Of a stretch of DNA of 64,000 bases, positions 34,802 to 49,828 are shown in pieces. The notes under the pieces were generated by a model that was not told where the DNA came from, made no database searches, and worked only from the letters and a program-made list of their open reading frames with translations. Source of the stretch: Antedon bifida. Taxonomy: Eukaryota; Echinodermata; Crinoidea; Comatulida; Antedonidae. A program made the position numbers and the translations under genes. The DNA is taken from contig OY727095.1 in the NCBI GenBank assembly GCA_963402885.1, positions 6,577,001-6,641,000 of the forward strand, written 5' to 3'. Numbering within the stretch: the stretch's first letter is position 1; each line of letters begins with the position of its first letter.

Positions 34802-37800
34802 ATGGGGAAAAAGCAGGTAAACTTTATTAAATTGTTAGTAAGCCAAATGTGAACGAAACGTTTTAATCTAAATAAGAATCTAGGCCTAGAGCTACGCTGG
34901 TTCCAGGCTTGCCTAGGCTAGCTAGCCAGAGAACCTTATTGATTGTTCTGTTGTCTGTCTCCAAGCAAGTGGGCATACCTACCTAGTGGGTAATAAATCA
35001 GAGTCGTTTCGCCCATTTAACATTTCAAGTCTAGCCAAGTTGGGAGGGTTTAGATTTAATTTATTAGGTAGGTCTATATATTGAATATTTGGATTAGATT
35101 TCCTTTTCTTTTGATTGTTTTTAATCTTTTTTCTAATCCAGGGACGAAATAAGAAGAAGTCCCGATTAATGAAAGCAACAAATCAAAATAACTTTGTAAG
35201 AGGTCCCCACACATTTGTTTTTCAACGTGGTACAGTTGGTAAAAATGTACAACAACTTGTACTGGACACTCGTCGAATCATGGAACCGTTTACATCTACT
35301 GGGTTGAGGGTTAGTGTGCTTAATAATATGATTTTACTTTTTGATTATCTGACATGATTTTATTGGATTGCAATGTACATTTCGTTGTGTGGGACACAGC
35401 ATATAGAACAATCAATTTACAGTTGGCCATAACCAGTTATAATTGTTTAACTTTATTTTATAAAAAAAGAGATAAGAATGAATAAGTACTGTACTTTTAA
35501 TTTTTATTTCAACTTTGAAATTAGTTGAATTATACAGATATATTATATACAATAACAATGAAAAAAACATATTAAAAAATAAAATTAAAATGAAAAATAA
35601 CATTGTAACAACTGTAATTAAATGAGGAAGAAAATAATATGATTTTTTTAGGCACGGAAGAAAAATGTTTTAAAAGATTTTATCAGTGTTGCTGGACCAC
35701 TGGGCGTTTCCCACCTGCTTACGTTTTCAAAAACACAAACTTCAGTAAACATGGTATGTATTCAATGACAATATTTTTTAAGCGAATTAACTTTTACCCC
35801 CACCTCCCTATAAACATCCCTTAAATCTTACATTGAAAGAGCTAACATCACAAACTGTAGCCACCAGTTTGGTTGGTAAGGTTTCAACCTGACCACTTGT
35901 TCACAGGCTTTTGACAACCTAGTGGCCAGAACAAAGATTGTTCCCTGTTCTTGTAACCACCTCACCTCTTTATTTCTTGTGGCTACATCACCGCAAAACA
36001 CTAATTTTATACCTTTAACAAGCTGCCTCTTCAAAAAGGTCAATAAAAATGATTTTACCATTTACAAATTAGATATTAAATACATTAAAAGAATTAAACT
36101 AATTTGTCTTTTACAGAGAGTCATTCGTCTTCCAAAGGGTCCAACTATTACATTCAGAGTACAACAGGTATTTGTCTATTTTAAATTTGATTACTGTTTA
36201 GTTTCAAATAAGAGCTGGGGGTGGGATTATACTGGAGCACTGGATTATATTCATCATATACAGTATTACTTTAATATTAATTCATAAAAAAACAAACAAT
36301 ACACTCTATTCTGTTTATGTTTTCACAGTACTGCCTAATTCGTGATGTCGTCTCACAACTAAAGCGGCCTAACATGTACGCCTCACAGTTTCAAAATCCC
36401 CCACTACTTGTTCTCAACAACTTCAATAAGGACGCTATGCACATGAAGCTCATGGCAACCATGTTTCAGAACATGTTCCCTTCAATTAATGTACACACGG
36501 TATGTATAACATTCTCGAAAATATTAATATAAAATGATATTCATCAATTCATGCAATTATATTTTGTATAAATTTACAATTTTTAGAATGAGATTGATAG
36601 AATATTTGTTTTAAAACAGGTGAAATTGAACAGAATTCGTAGATGTGTGCTTTTGAACTATGACCCAGAAACAAATATGATTGACTTGCGTCACTAGTAA
36701 GTACTGGTTTATACTTTATAATGTTTAATAAATAAATAGAACAAATATTATTTGAAACTAATTAACACTAATAAAATACATAAGTAAATATGTCAGACAA
36801 TTTGTATCTCCATTGAGATCAAGCCACTGATACCCACAACATTGTTATTTTTGCAGTGCTTATTTTATTTGTATCTCCATTGAGATCCAGCCACTGATAC
36901 CCACAACATTGTTATTTTTTCAGTGCTTATTTTATTTTGTATCTCCATGGAAATCCAGCCACTGATGCCCACAACATTGTTATTTTTTCAGTGCTTATTT
37001 TATTTTGTATCCCAATTGAGATCCAGCCACTGATACCCACAACATTGTTATATTTTCAGTGCTTATTTTATTTTGTATCCCCATTGAGATCCAGCCACTG
37101 ATACCCACAGCATTGTCATTTTTTCAGTGCTTAGTTTATTTTGTATCCCCATTGAGATCCAGCCACTGATACCCACAGCATTTTCATTTTTTCAGTGCTT
37201 ATTTTATTTTGTATCCCCATTTAGATCCAGCCACTGATACCCACAACATTGTTATTTTTTCAGCCTTTGGATTTTTATACGATTTTGGATAATCTGCTAA
37301 TATATTTTATATATTTTTTTGGTCAACAGTTCTATTAAAGTGGTTCCAGCTGGTATGAGTCGCAGTGTTAAGAAACTTTTAAAAACAAAAGTACCGAACT
37401 TGAGTAGGTATACTGACGTCAGTGAATACTTCACCAAGTAAGCTTGTTTCATTTGTACTTAAGTCAATTATGAACAATAAAGAATATTCCTTCACCAGCA
37501 TGGATAGAATAAAGTAATTGTTAATAAGCATGTCTGATGTTTATTTGATTTACAGTGCTGGTGCTTTATCAGAAAGTGAGCCTGAACAAGATGGCCCCCA
37601 CAATGAAATCAATCTCCCACAATCCATTGGTAGCCGTGGTAACATGGCAGCTGAGAAGAGTGCCATTAGACTTGTTGAGGTAAGTTGTCAGTCAAATTTT
37701 GATTTGTGACCTAGGTCAGGTCAAATGATGTGTCGTGGGTCGTCGCTTGAACCTAGAAACCATCAAAACTGCGTCCCAATATCCCAGCATATGCACAATA

Positions 37801-40107
37801 CAATAAAATAATCCTTTCAATTCAATGATGTTTTGTTTTTAGATTGGACCTCGTATTCAGTTCCAACTTGTTAAGATTGAGGAAGGGGTTTGCAGTGGGG
37901 ATATAATTTATCATCAATATGGTTAGTTAAAGGCTCATTTGTTTTTCATCTCGAATATCAATTGTCAAATTTTCAACTCTTAATTTAGCTGTGAATTACC
38001 CACTACAGGTGTGTTTTTGATTGAGTGTGCATTATTCACCAGACTAGGATACACAATAAACAATAAAATCCTCAACGACAACGCACCCATGGGATGGATC
38101 CAAATAATAAACAGCTTGTGATATGTAATAAACCCAAAAGGATAAACTTATGTATTTTTTAATAGCCTGTTGACTGTTTACGCTATGGCTGTGCTGTATA
38201 AAATGATTGTGTGCCTTTTAAACAGTAGGCTAATGTTTCTTTTATAATTTTTCATTTTCTATTTTCAGTAAAGAAATCAGAAGAAGAAATTGCTGCCACA
38301 AAGTTAGCACGAGAAAAGAAGACGTAAGTAAAGCTCTGTACACATCAAACTAGTATGATGTGGTCATACATGGTAGTGATATGCCCAAATATGGTAGTGA
38401 TATAACATCATCATGTCCATATATGGGCACATCACATTTTATTGTCACAAAGTTTGATAGTGTAGACAGAGCTTAAATGTGGTCATGCTGCTTGTGATTG
38501 TAATGCAGTAGTTATTGTTTCAAATAGTCATTCAGTACAAACTTTCAGTTGGTGATAATTCTAGTTAAATAATAATTTGTTTCAATGTAGTTCAGCTAAA
38601 GAAAGAAGAAGAAACCAACAGAAGATGAATGTACTGAAAAAGAAAGAGTTAAAAGAAAAACATAAAGAGAAGTCACTTGAGGGAATGCAGATGAAAAATG
38701 AACAACAAGAGGAAAACATGGACGATGATGAATGTAGGTATAAGCTAAGACTGACATGGGAAATTTTGATTACGAAGATTAATCTGGGAAACTTTGTTTA
38801 AATTATCTGAACTGTATCTCCATATATGGCATATCCAGTATAATAGGCAAATTCTGTAATACAGTGTAACATATGTATCACATGCGGTGCCTGTACTATG
38901 TTAAGATTTAGGTTTGGCTTATATCACATATGTATCACATGTGGCGCCTGTATTATGTTATTAAGATTAAGGTTTGGCTTATGGCCTATTATACAGGTCA
39001 CATGACATGACATCCATGATACTGCACTGTAATGAGAATTGGCTATTTACTTTATAGTACATTTTGTTTACCTTTCACAGCTGAAGAAGTTTCAAAAGCA
39101 GTAAATGTTGACGATGAGGATGAAGATGATGCGGAGTATTACAGACAAGAGGTTGGAGAAGAGCCCGAGCAAGGTGAGAAGAACCGCAACAAACAGCTTA
39201 CAGAACTAATAATAATTTTGTTTGGCTTAAACACGTATGGAAACATACTCCCATAATGACCTTACCAGGCACCCATTTGTACACCTCTGATTCAAACCCA
39301 TAATCTCACAAGCCCACACGCCCTTACTACTAGATATTCATTCATTCATCCGTGGAAAATTATTTCCATTTATTGTCAGTTGCATATAAAATATAACTAG
39401 AAATTATGTTTGCTCTGAGATATACAAAAACATGAATGAAATGAAAAACTAACAAAAACAATTACAAAGTGTCACTCTTGTACGGTATACTGACGAGCAT
39501 TCAGTGCCTGAATGACAGCTGGATAAAAGTTGTTATGATACCTACTCTGCATAAAAATTACAAAACCCATCAGATGCAGTACTGAAAACCCTGTCAATAT
39601 TTCATTAGATCTTCTTTTCACTGTGTTATACTGTAAATACAATTTGTAAAATACATTTGTTCATTATACATACTGTTATTCTAAATTAAACTTTATTCAA
39701 TTAATCTGCTGTTTTCAAAAACTGAACATGTTATAGAACCATTACGGTGCAGTAACTAATACTAAATGGAATGCGATATGAAAATAAAAAAAAACAAAAT
39801 GTTATGGATATACTCGGTCACATGCCCTTTTCTGTGCATTAAAACCATACCATATTTAGTCAATATTCATTTAAAATTCATTTCTTTTGTAGGATTGTTC
39901 CAAAAACGAACACAGTTGAAGAGAAAGAAACAGCATGAAAGTGAAGGGAATTTAAAACGATTCAAGGGACGCAAGAAAAAGAGTGTTCCTCCAAGTCATC
40001 GAGATAAACGCACAATTGGAATAGCACGCCCTCCTACTCACAAAGCTAGTTTCAAAGTTAAAAAAAGTCGTTCTGCAAGCAAATCATCCAGAAAAGGGCG
40101 TCGATAA
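34802..40107 (+). CDS. PPAN: Peter Pan homologue / Ssf1-like Brix-domain ribosome biogenesis factor
   Basis: PPAN/Ssf1 is a nucleolar Brix-family protein needed for 60S subunit maturation (ITS2 processing). Thirteen exons in phase: 34802-34816, 35142-35309, 35652-35753, 36117-36167, 36329-36499, 36620-36696, 37330-37437, 37556-37679, 37843-37921, 38269-38323, 38591-38733, 39081-39173 and 39893-40107, giving 466 residues (human 473). Brix-type text: GPHTFVFQRGTVGKN, LVLDTRRIMEPFT, DFISVAGPLGVSHLLTFSKT, IRLPKGPTITFRV, NPPLLVLNNF, IGPRIQFQLVKIEEG. The C-terminal third is Lys/Glu-rich with an acidic block (DDEDEDDAEYYRQEVGEEP) and a basic tail ending SSRKGRR. The first exon encodes only MGKKQ. 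The stop overlaps an AATAAA (40106). Confidence 0.95.
36797..37268. repeat. 67-bp minisatellite, array 2 (PPAN intron)
   Basis: About seven units with the same sequence as the array at 12673-13015 (CACTGATACCCACA, GTTATTTTTTCAG, CCATTGAGATCCAGCC). It lies upstream of the real acceptor at 37329 and offers several CAG acceptor-like sites. Confidence 0.9.
38330..38475. repeat. MITE-1 copy 13, directly after a PPAN splice donor
   Basis: The element's AAGCTCTG end begins immediately after GTAAGTA of the tenth PPAN exon. The left arm is shortened; the right arm is intact. Confidence 0.8.
38868..38982. repeat. Two-unit tandem repeat (PPAN intron)
   Basis: ACATATGTATCACATG, GCCTGTAYTATGTTA and AAGGTTTGGCTTAT-like text occur twice in tandem (unit about 57 bp). 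Confidence 0.7.
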
Positions 40108-40160
40108 TAAAATCGTTATGCATCTCTAAAAGAAACGATTAATAATAAATGTTCATTTGA

Positions 40161-40640
40161 TTAAAGATGTATTGTCCCCCGAACACGAAAAATAGATTAA
40201 TAAAATCATACTTTGAATGTGCCTCTTTGTAATTTTATACCCTTTTCACATCTACAACTTATAACCAGGTTTGCATAGTGTGAAGACAATTTTTTTTGGA
40301 AAATCACACTGATGACACCATTTTTTCTTCCAAGATGTTCCGTGTATTGCCTGGGTATTAAACGGACCTATCAAATAGCGCCAACTGCGCTTTCCTTTCG
40401 AGATTTCTCATGGTTCCATATGAAAACATATATATCGGGAGCTCAAATCTGGTTACAAGTTGTAACAATTTATGCAGATGTGAAAAGGGTATTGGTAAAG
40501 TTTTAACCCCAACAAATGGTTTCATTTACCCCAAATCCTGCCGTCTTCCAGACAATTGGAGCTTCCACACTTTTTTTTGTAGTGAATGTATTAAAATGGT
40601 GTATTTAACCATATTTTTTAGGGGACAATATATATATTTA
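40161..40640. mobile_element. Short inverted-end element (ATTGTCCCC type), copy 1
   Basis: Left end TATTGTCCCC at 40170; the inverted right end GGGGACAATA is at 40621-40630. Text at the left (TTAAAGATGTATTGTCCCC, then GATTAATAAAATCA) recurs inverted at 63780-63839, giving a second family member. No ORF. It lies between convergent PPAN and HSPA5. Confidence 0.6.
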
Positions 40641-41110
40641 AACCATTTTATAAATAAAAATACTTTACAAAATAAAATACAAGTAAACAAATGATTCTTG
40701 TAAAATGTACACGCATTTTATTCTTTAATTTAAATTTGTACAAAACTGTAATTGCAGTTTGAGCAACAAGAGAAAGATCTAACAACAACATAGTAACCAA
40801 ATGGAATTGAAAAAGAAAAAATTAATAGAGAAATCAAAAACCATTTTTCTTGGGAGGCATTGGTGCCAAACAACAACTTGCATGGTAAAGAGACCATTCA
40901 TCAACAGTTTGGGATGCTAAAAGGTCAATTTCTTTTTGTGGGCCAGTAGATGTTACTTGGGCAACGACAGTCTTGAAATGGGGCAGCATTGAATTTAACT
41001 GGAATGGTACGCAACAGAAATACTGCATAGAACATATCAATTTGCCCCATCAAGTAAACAACCCATATTTAATATAATAATTTAATTTCTTCCCTAATTA
41101 ATAAAATTTC

Positions 41111-44425
<3,315 letters not shown>

Positions 44426-44864
44426 CTAAATCAATTTATTAAAACCAATATTAAACAATCTTCAAAAACCTATTTCTAACAACAAAAACAGTATTCTAGC
44501 CAAGTTAGTACAGTAGTTTGACAATACAGACTATATGAGTATATGTATTAGGCCCCGAGTATATCGCCGGTACCCCCACACCCGCCGGTGTGTGATCCAC
44601 ACCACATGGTGGACGGAATGGACAGTTGAGATGCAGAACACATGAATTAAAAAAGCTTAGGCCTAGCCATCCTTGTTCAGTTATCGCTCATAAATACTTT
44701 TTTATTGAATTTAATTACAATAACTAACAACACATACCTTATTTATTGCTGAATAAATTATTAATATTGGCTAGGCTCTGCTCATCAACCAGTCTCATCA
44801 GCGGATTGAAATACTTTGACATCCGTTTGGGGATGCTTATGTTTTTACACGATATAAGGCCTAG

Positions 44865-44916
44865 CGTGTCTTTTTCTGATTGGCTCAACTGGCTATTTGT
44901 GGCTACCTCTGATTGG
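44865..44916 (-). promoter_or_regulatory. Two ER-stress-element-like sites upstream of HSPA5
   Basis: The vertebrate ERSE is CCAAT-N9-CCACG. On the minus strand, 44916-44898 reads CCAAT-N9-CCACA and 44883-44865 reads CCAAT-N9-ACACG, each one base from consensus with exact spacing. A TTACGTGTAA core lies about 20 bp upstream, and a TTATATC motif lies about 10 bp downstream on the minus strand. The arrangement fits ATF6/NF-Y control of BiP. Confidence 0.6.
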
Positions 44917-45073
44917 TCCAATCTTTATTACACGTAATGTTACCATTTCTGTACGTGTCCTTTTTCCTTTTTACCCGGTTTCTGTAGTCTTGTTTGTCCA
45001 GAAACAATTGCGCCCTCTAATATAGCCTGGACACGGTAGACTAATGATCAAAGACCGCATGGCAAGCGGATTT
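44917..45073. promoter_or_regulatory. Shared divergent promoter, HSPA5 / snoRNA host gene
   Basis: Space between the HSPA5 ERSE-like sites and the inferred start of the plus-strand host gene. It ends in a pyrimidine-rich run (CCTCTCAACTCTTCCTTTTC, 45074-45093). Confidence 0.5.
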
Positions 45074-45926
45074 CCTCTCAACTCTTCCTTTTCTCACCAA
45101 CTCTCATTTGAGTAACACGTGTACTAGAGAAGGTGAGAAGACTGATGTAATAATTGACTATTTTGGGTTGTAATGGATTAATATAGTTTGCAAATAAATG
45201 TATTATTATAAACCATGCAATATTATTTCATTATTCAACGTTTATAAGGTAAAAATAGAGTCGAAAATTGTAGCCTAGTTTTCGCGAGGTGAGTGTGAGT
45301 GAACTTAAAGCATGCGCGGCAGAGCAACAATCCGAAGGGCACGTGTGATGTGATGGTCTACCATCTTAGTGTTAAAGTAGCCTAGCTAATAGGAAGGTGT
45401 GAATGATCGGCCTACCCTAGCCGAAATATCGACGATGATTTCTATAGAGAGATTTTGATTACTTTACGATAATGACAATTTGTATTCCATTTTTTTGGGG
45501 GGTGCTCATAATTTTGATGTTAACTCTGCCTTTTTTTAGGAGACATGATTAATTAATTGCCGATGTTGTTTTGTTGATTATCTTCTTGATGTTAATTTTA
45601 TCAAATATGTTTTGATGTGTTAATAAAGAATTGAATTATATTTATAGACGTGTGTATCAATTTCAATAAATAATTTCTATTTATTGGTGCGGCAGGGCCA
45701 ATATAATTTTTGTCTCAATGGAATGCATTTTTTCACTGCATTTTTTTATGCGACTCAATAAGTAACATTGGTTTTGAATGTTCTTGCCAGGTACCTATCT
45801 ATACTTTATACATTACTAGGGAGAGGCCTAATGAATGTAATTTATGAATTCATGGTAAAAAAAAAATAATTGGCCATATTTTTTGATTAGAATTTAATAC
45901 ATACATTTCACTTTTCGCTCGGTATC

Positions 45927-47216
45927 AAATTAACCTCAGGGGTGAGGGAATTTCAATTTCTTTCACTTGTCCCAGGACAAGTACCTGCATGGAATTCACT
46001 TGTCCGAGAAAAAAATTTACTTGTCCCTCTTTATTGCGCAATAGGCGTAATATTGCGCAATAGGCGTAAAATTGCGCAATAGGCGTAAAATTACACAAGT
46101 GTCAACAAATGTCACGCAAGTGTTTATTGTCTATTTAAAATTCAGCAGTTTATAGGCCTAGCCTAGACTTTTTTAGCCCGCTCAATATTTTGATAAAAAT
46201 AACGGTCATTTTTAGGTTTTATTTTATTAACAAAACAGTGTGAGTACTGTAGGCCTAATTAATAAATAGTAGTTAAATAAAAAATAAAAGAATTGAATTA
46301 CCAAAAAAACTGTGGTGTCTATTAATAAATACAAACGTATCATAGCCTAGTCATACATGTGAACTGATCTTTAGTACTGCAGCTATGCCGGCTAGCTAGG
46401 TATTTTTTTTTTTTTAATAATTTCTATTTTGTCCAGGCATAATTAATTAACAAAATAATACCTAATTAATGTAGGGCTAGCTAGGCCCAATACTAATTAA
46501 AGCTTAGGCCTAGACCGTCACCATGGAGAGAGAGAAAAATACCTCCTCTTCAGGCCCCAGGAGGCCATCCATACTCTAGAAGTTAGGCCTCCTACTCTAC
46601 AACTTCTGTACGGAGAGAGGATGTTTTTGTTATTATCCAATTCACTAAATAAAATAGCTTGTTGCATCATTTCACAGGTAAATTTATAAAAAACACTCTT
46701 TTCCCTATGAAACCACTTTATCAATTGTCCGCTCCATGCACGATGTACAGAGAAAAATGAAAATACTGGGCCTACCACCTCCTCGCGTGTGTACAGCCTC
46801 CATGTTGATGCATGGTATTTTTCATCAACAATACCTGGTAGAGTCCATTAATTACGGGGGTTCTTTTTAACTGGGAATTTTTTAATTACCCAGTTAACCT
46901 ATGTCTCAACCACTGCATGGTCCAAAAATGTTTTAATTACCTCCCCAAATAGAAAATCGTGTAATCTATAATGATGTGACTCAGGTCATTGACCAATCAG
47001 TGATGTATTAAATGCACTGGGTTTAATGTGCTTTGAAGAAGCTTGCTATTTTTGTTAATGCACATGGCTAAGTGTTGGCACATGGTTTTCTGTGCTCTTA
47101 GTTTTAATTTCCTGAATTTCAAAAGTGCTTGTCCTGGGACAAGAGGATATGTCAAATGTGGTTGTCCGACCGTAAAAAACACTTGTCCCGGGCGTCGGGC
47201 AAGTGGGTTCGCTCAG
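45927..47216. mobile_element. Possible hAT-like element with CAGGG ends (intron 1 of the host gene)
   Basis: Left CAGGGGTGAGGGAA and right TTCGCTCAGCCCTG are near-inverted. Inverted ACTTGTCC/GGACAAGT motifs lie inside both ends (45964-46025, 47118-47205). CAGGG..CCCTG ends are typical of hAT. The flanks share only AACCT, so the target duplication is unproven. No transposase ORF. Confidence 0.5.
46032..46095. repeat. 19-bp tandem repeat, 3 units
   Basis: ATTGCGCAATAGGCGTAA repeats three times with A/T variation between units. It lies inside the hAT-like element. Confidence 0.85.
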
Positions 47217-47624
47217 CCCTGAACCTTTCCCTTATAGTGTAGAAATTCATAAAAGAAAGGTCTGTAGTATACATAAATACAGGGATTTACTTGAATAGGT
47301 TTTGGTATTTAATTGCCCAATCTTGATTATGTATGTAATTATGTGTCTTCCATGTTTGTTTATAGCGAGTGTATGGTTTTGTGATGATTTTTTTTTAACC
47401 CGATATTAAATGAAGGAAATATTATTAGCTCTATCTGAAAACCATATTAGTATCTGTAGAATCTACACTAGTCATCATTCCCAAATAAATCTTATTATTT
47501 TCTAAATTTACTATATTTCTTGTTTAGAATTGAGCGACTGTTAATCTGTGAACTGAATTTGTCATTGAAATTGAAAAAAAGGTAAATTTTCGTATAAAGA
47601 ATTTAAATTTAAAGAATTGATTTA

Positions 47625-47704
47625 GTGTTGCTATGATGCTCGCATAGTTCAGCTGATTACCATGACGATCTTGCCATAGGATTTCGCCCCTATCTGAGCA
47701 ACAC
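47625..47704 (+). ncRNA. Box C/D snoRNA, SNORD80-like copy 1
   Basis: 80 nt; stem GTGTTGC/GCAACAC; box C ATGATGC; D' CTGA; C' ATGACG; D CTGA. The guide before D' (GCATAGTTCAG) and the guide before D (GGATTTCGCCCCTAT) correspond to CATAGTTCAGC and TTTCGCTCCTAT in vertebrate SNORD80, which targets 28S near A1521 and G1612. SNORD80 resides in GAS5 in vertebrates. Confidence 0.88.
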
Positions 47705-47768
47705 TCTTGAATTGTTTATTGCAATCCCAAGGCTATACTTAATTCAATACATAAATATAGCATAATTA

Positions 47769-47925
47769 TAAAGCTCAACACTATTGAAGTAGTTTGACAA
47801 AAAGTGTGATGTGCCCAAATATGGTAGTGATATGCCCAAATATGGTAGTGATGACATCATTATGTCCCTATATGGGCACATCACATTTTTTGTCGCATAA
47901 AGTTTGATAGTGTAGACAGAGCTTA
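47769..47925. repeat. MITE-1 copy 14 (snoRNA host, intron 2)
   Basis: Both ends are recognisable. It separates the SNORD80-like copy 1 from its 3' splice site; without it the spacing would be about 130 nt instead of 288. Confidence 0.8.
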
Positions 47926-48424
47926 TGGCTCAATAAATGCAGGTTCATTTCTAATTTACGGTATAATTGTGGCTAATTTGATTGTTTTCAGGATTGGTGT
48001 TGTCGAATAAAAACAAAAAATGTTGCAAGTTCAGCTTACAGTAAGTAGTTTATTATTGATTGTATTGCAACAGGCATAACCTTCTGTAAAGATATTTAGC
48101 TTCATTTGCTAAAAATAGTATTTTTCTACATTAAATTTATATAGTTTTTTTCTTAAGAAAATTCCTTAAATACATTGTGGGCAAACGTTGGTGAATTTAA
48201 TGTTTAAACATTAAAAGTCCTATGCCATCATTCTTTAAAAAAAGCTGTGATATAAGTGGGTCATTACTTGCCAAAGAATGTTAAAACTAAAACCATTGTC
48301 TCGTGCCGGCAAGACATTCAAGCTCTTGTTTCACTCTATGCTACATCTCTAATGATTATACTAAATACACAATTTTTATTAAATTTAAAAGCATGATATA
48401 ACTTGTGTAATTATTTTGTAATAC

Positions 48425-48504
48425 GTGTTGCTATGATGCTCGCATAGTTCAGCTGATTACCATGACGATCTTGCCATAGGATTTCGCCCCTATCTGAGCA
48501 ACAC
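48425..48504 (+). ncRNA. Box C/D snoRNA, SNORD80-like copy 2
   Basis: Identical to copy 1 over all 80 bases, exactly 800 bp downstream. It ends 71 nt before the next exon. Flanking intron sequence is not similar, so only the RNA unit is conserved. Confidence 0.9.
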
Positions 48505-48780
48505 AAATTCCAATATTACAGGATAGGTTTGCAGTGAAACATTTGATTTTTAAATATTTTATTTCATTTTTTTAGGCACTAAATATGGTACATGGCAACA
48601 TATTATTGAGAAGAAAAGTAAGTTATATTTTATTTTTCATTTTATTAATTTCGGCAAACACATTATTACAAACAAAACAAGACAAAATAGCTAGATTGCA
48701 CTAAGGAGTGGCAAAAGATTAGGCCAATTAGGCGTGCCACTCGAGTCATAATGCTACTTGAATTTTTATTTGTGTAACCT

Positions 48781-48865
48781 TTTTTGCAAGTGATGATTGA
48801 AGACTAAATTGTCTGATGGACAGTGACTGACCCACGACTTCAACTAGGGCGATCTGATGCAAAAA
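48781..48865 (+). ncRNA. Box C/D snoRNA, unassigned family B, copy 1
   Basis: Stem TTTTTGCA/TGCAAAAA, box C TGATGA, D' CTGATGG, C' GTGACTGA, D CTGA. The D guide ends AACTAGGGCGAT; its target was not identified. It ends 71 nt before the next exon. Confidence 0.82.
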
Positions 48866-49043
48866 ATTGAAAGTTGATATTTGCTTTACATTTCAAATTT
48901 GTCATTGTGTTCTAATTATTATTTTTTATTTTGTAGCACTTAAGATATTGTCGCATGATATGGCCATTGAAATGAGGTAAATTTTCTAGTTTTGTATGCA
49001 AGCTTTTACTCTATATTTTTTGATAATTTATAATTTTTACAAA

Positions 49044-49122
49044 GATTTGTCGAGGAAGAAAACATTGCTACTTTTGACTGTCGTATGATAGTACCCTACC
49101 ACCAAGATCTCAGAGGCAAATC
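49044..49122 (+). ncRNA. SNORD76/SNORD24-like snoRNA with altered boxes, copy 1
   Basis: 79 nt, stem GATTTG/CAAATC. CTACCACCAAGATCT is a 15-nt complement of 28S AGATCTTGGTGGTAG and places 28S C2338 (the SNORD24 site) five bases before the D position. TTGCTACT before a TTGA-type D' matches the SNORD76 guide (28S A2350). Box C reads TCGAGGA and box D reads CAGA instead of TGATGA and CTGA. It ends 76 nt before the next exon. Confidence 0.72.
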
Positions 49123-49330
49123 AATATTAATATGAATTTAGTAAAAATGTAATTTAAAAATATAAATTGTTAAGCTTTATGAATTAAAATTTTTGTAGGT
49201 TTACTAAATTGCAGAATGGATGTTCTCTGGACGAAGTAATACGTAAGTGAAATTGATCTTTTTGTCTTTTTCTTGTATAATGCACAATTATCAAACGTGA
49301 CTATATATTGATATGAATATGTTGTTTCCC

Positions 49331-49468
49331 GATTCTAGAGTCACTGTCGTTGATACATACGTACATGAAACGACCGGTGCTTAAAGTCTCGGACATTAAA
49401 CCTCAGTCTTGCCATATTCGCTGATAGCAGATATCCGCTGCTTTTCAGGCACCCGGTTCGACACAATT
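49331..49468 (+). ncRNA. H/ACA-type snoRNA candidate, copy 1
   Basis: 138 bp repeated almost unchanged at 49691. The first hairpin has GTCGTT/AACGAC; a hinge with ACATTA (fits ANANNA); the second hairpin has AGCAG/CTGCT and outer TGCC/GGCA; the end has ACA plus three bases (GACACAATT). Alone in its intron. Confidence 0.7.
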
Positions 49469-49690
49469 TATAATAAATATATCTGGATTGAATGTTTTGA
49501 ACGTAAATAATCTTCATTTAAATGATTTATGATCGGTTTCTGATAAACTTTTTGTTAAAATGCACCGTTTCATTATATATTAGGTGATGCCTACATTGGA
49601 TGTGTTGGAACGTGCACAGCTTGCAACATTTTATGCACTTGAATAAAATAAGTAAGTTAAAATACATTGACATATGCTTAAAACTTTACC

Positions 49691-49828
49691 GATTCTAGAG
49701 TCACTGTCGTTGATACGAACGTACATGAAACGACCGGTGCTTAAAGTCTCGGACATTAAACCCCAGTCTTGCCATATTCGCTGATAGCAGATATCCGCTG
49801 CTTTTCGGGCACCCGGTTCGACACAATT
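49691..49828 (+). ncRNA. H/ACA-type snoRNA candidate, copy 2
   Basis: Differs from copy 1 at about four positions (for example ACATAC/ACGAAC and TTCAGG/TTCGGG), leaving stems and ACA intact. Copy 1 and copy 2 are in adjacent introns 360 bp apart. Confidence 0.7.

Noticed and set aside
35922..36287. Plus-strand 121-codon ORF
   Set aside because: Runs through a PPAN intron and the small exon 36117-36167; only the exon part is coding.
40834..41040. Minus-strand 68-codon ORF after HSPA5
   Set aside because: It lies in the probable HSPA5 3' UTR, with no splice or family support.
44739..44921. Short minus-strand ORF upstream of HSPA5
   Set aside because: Falls in the likely 5' UTR exon and promoter; no conserved features.
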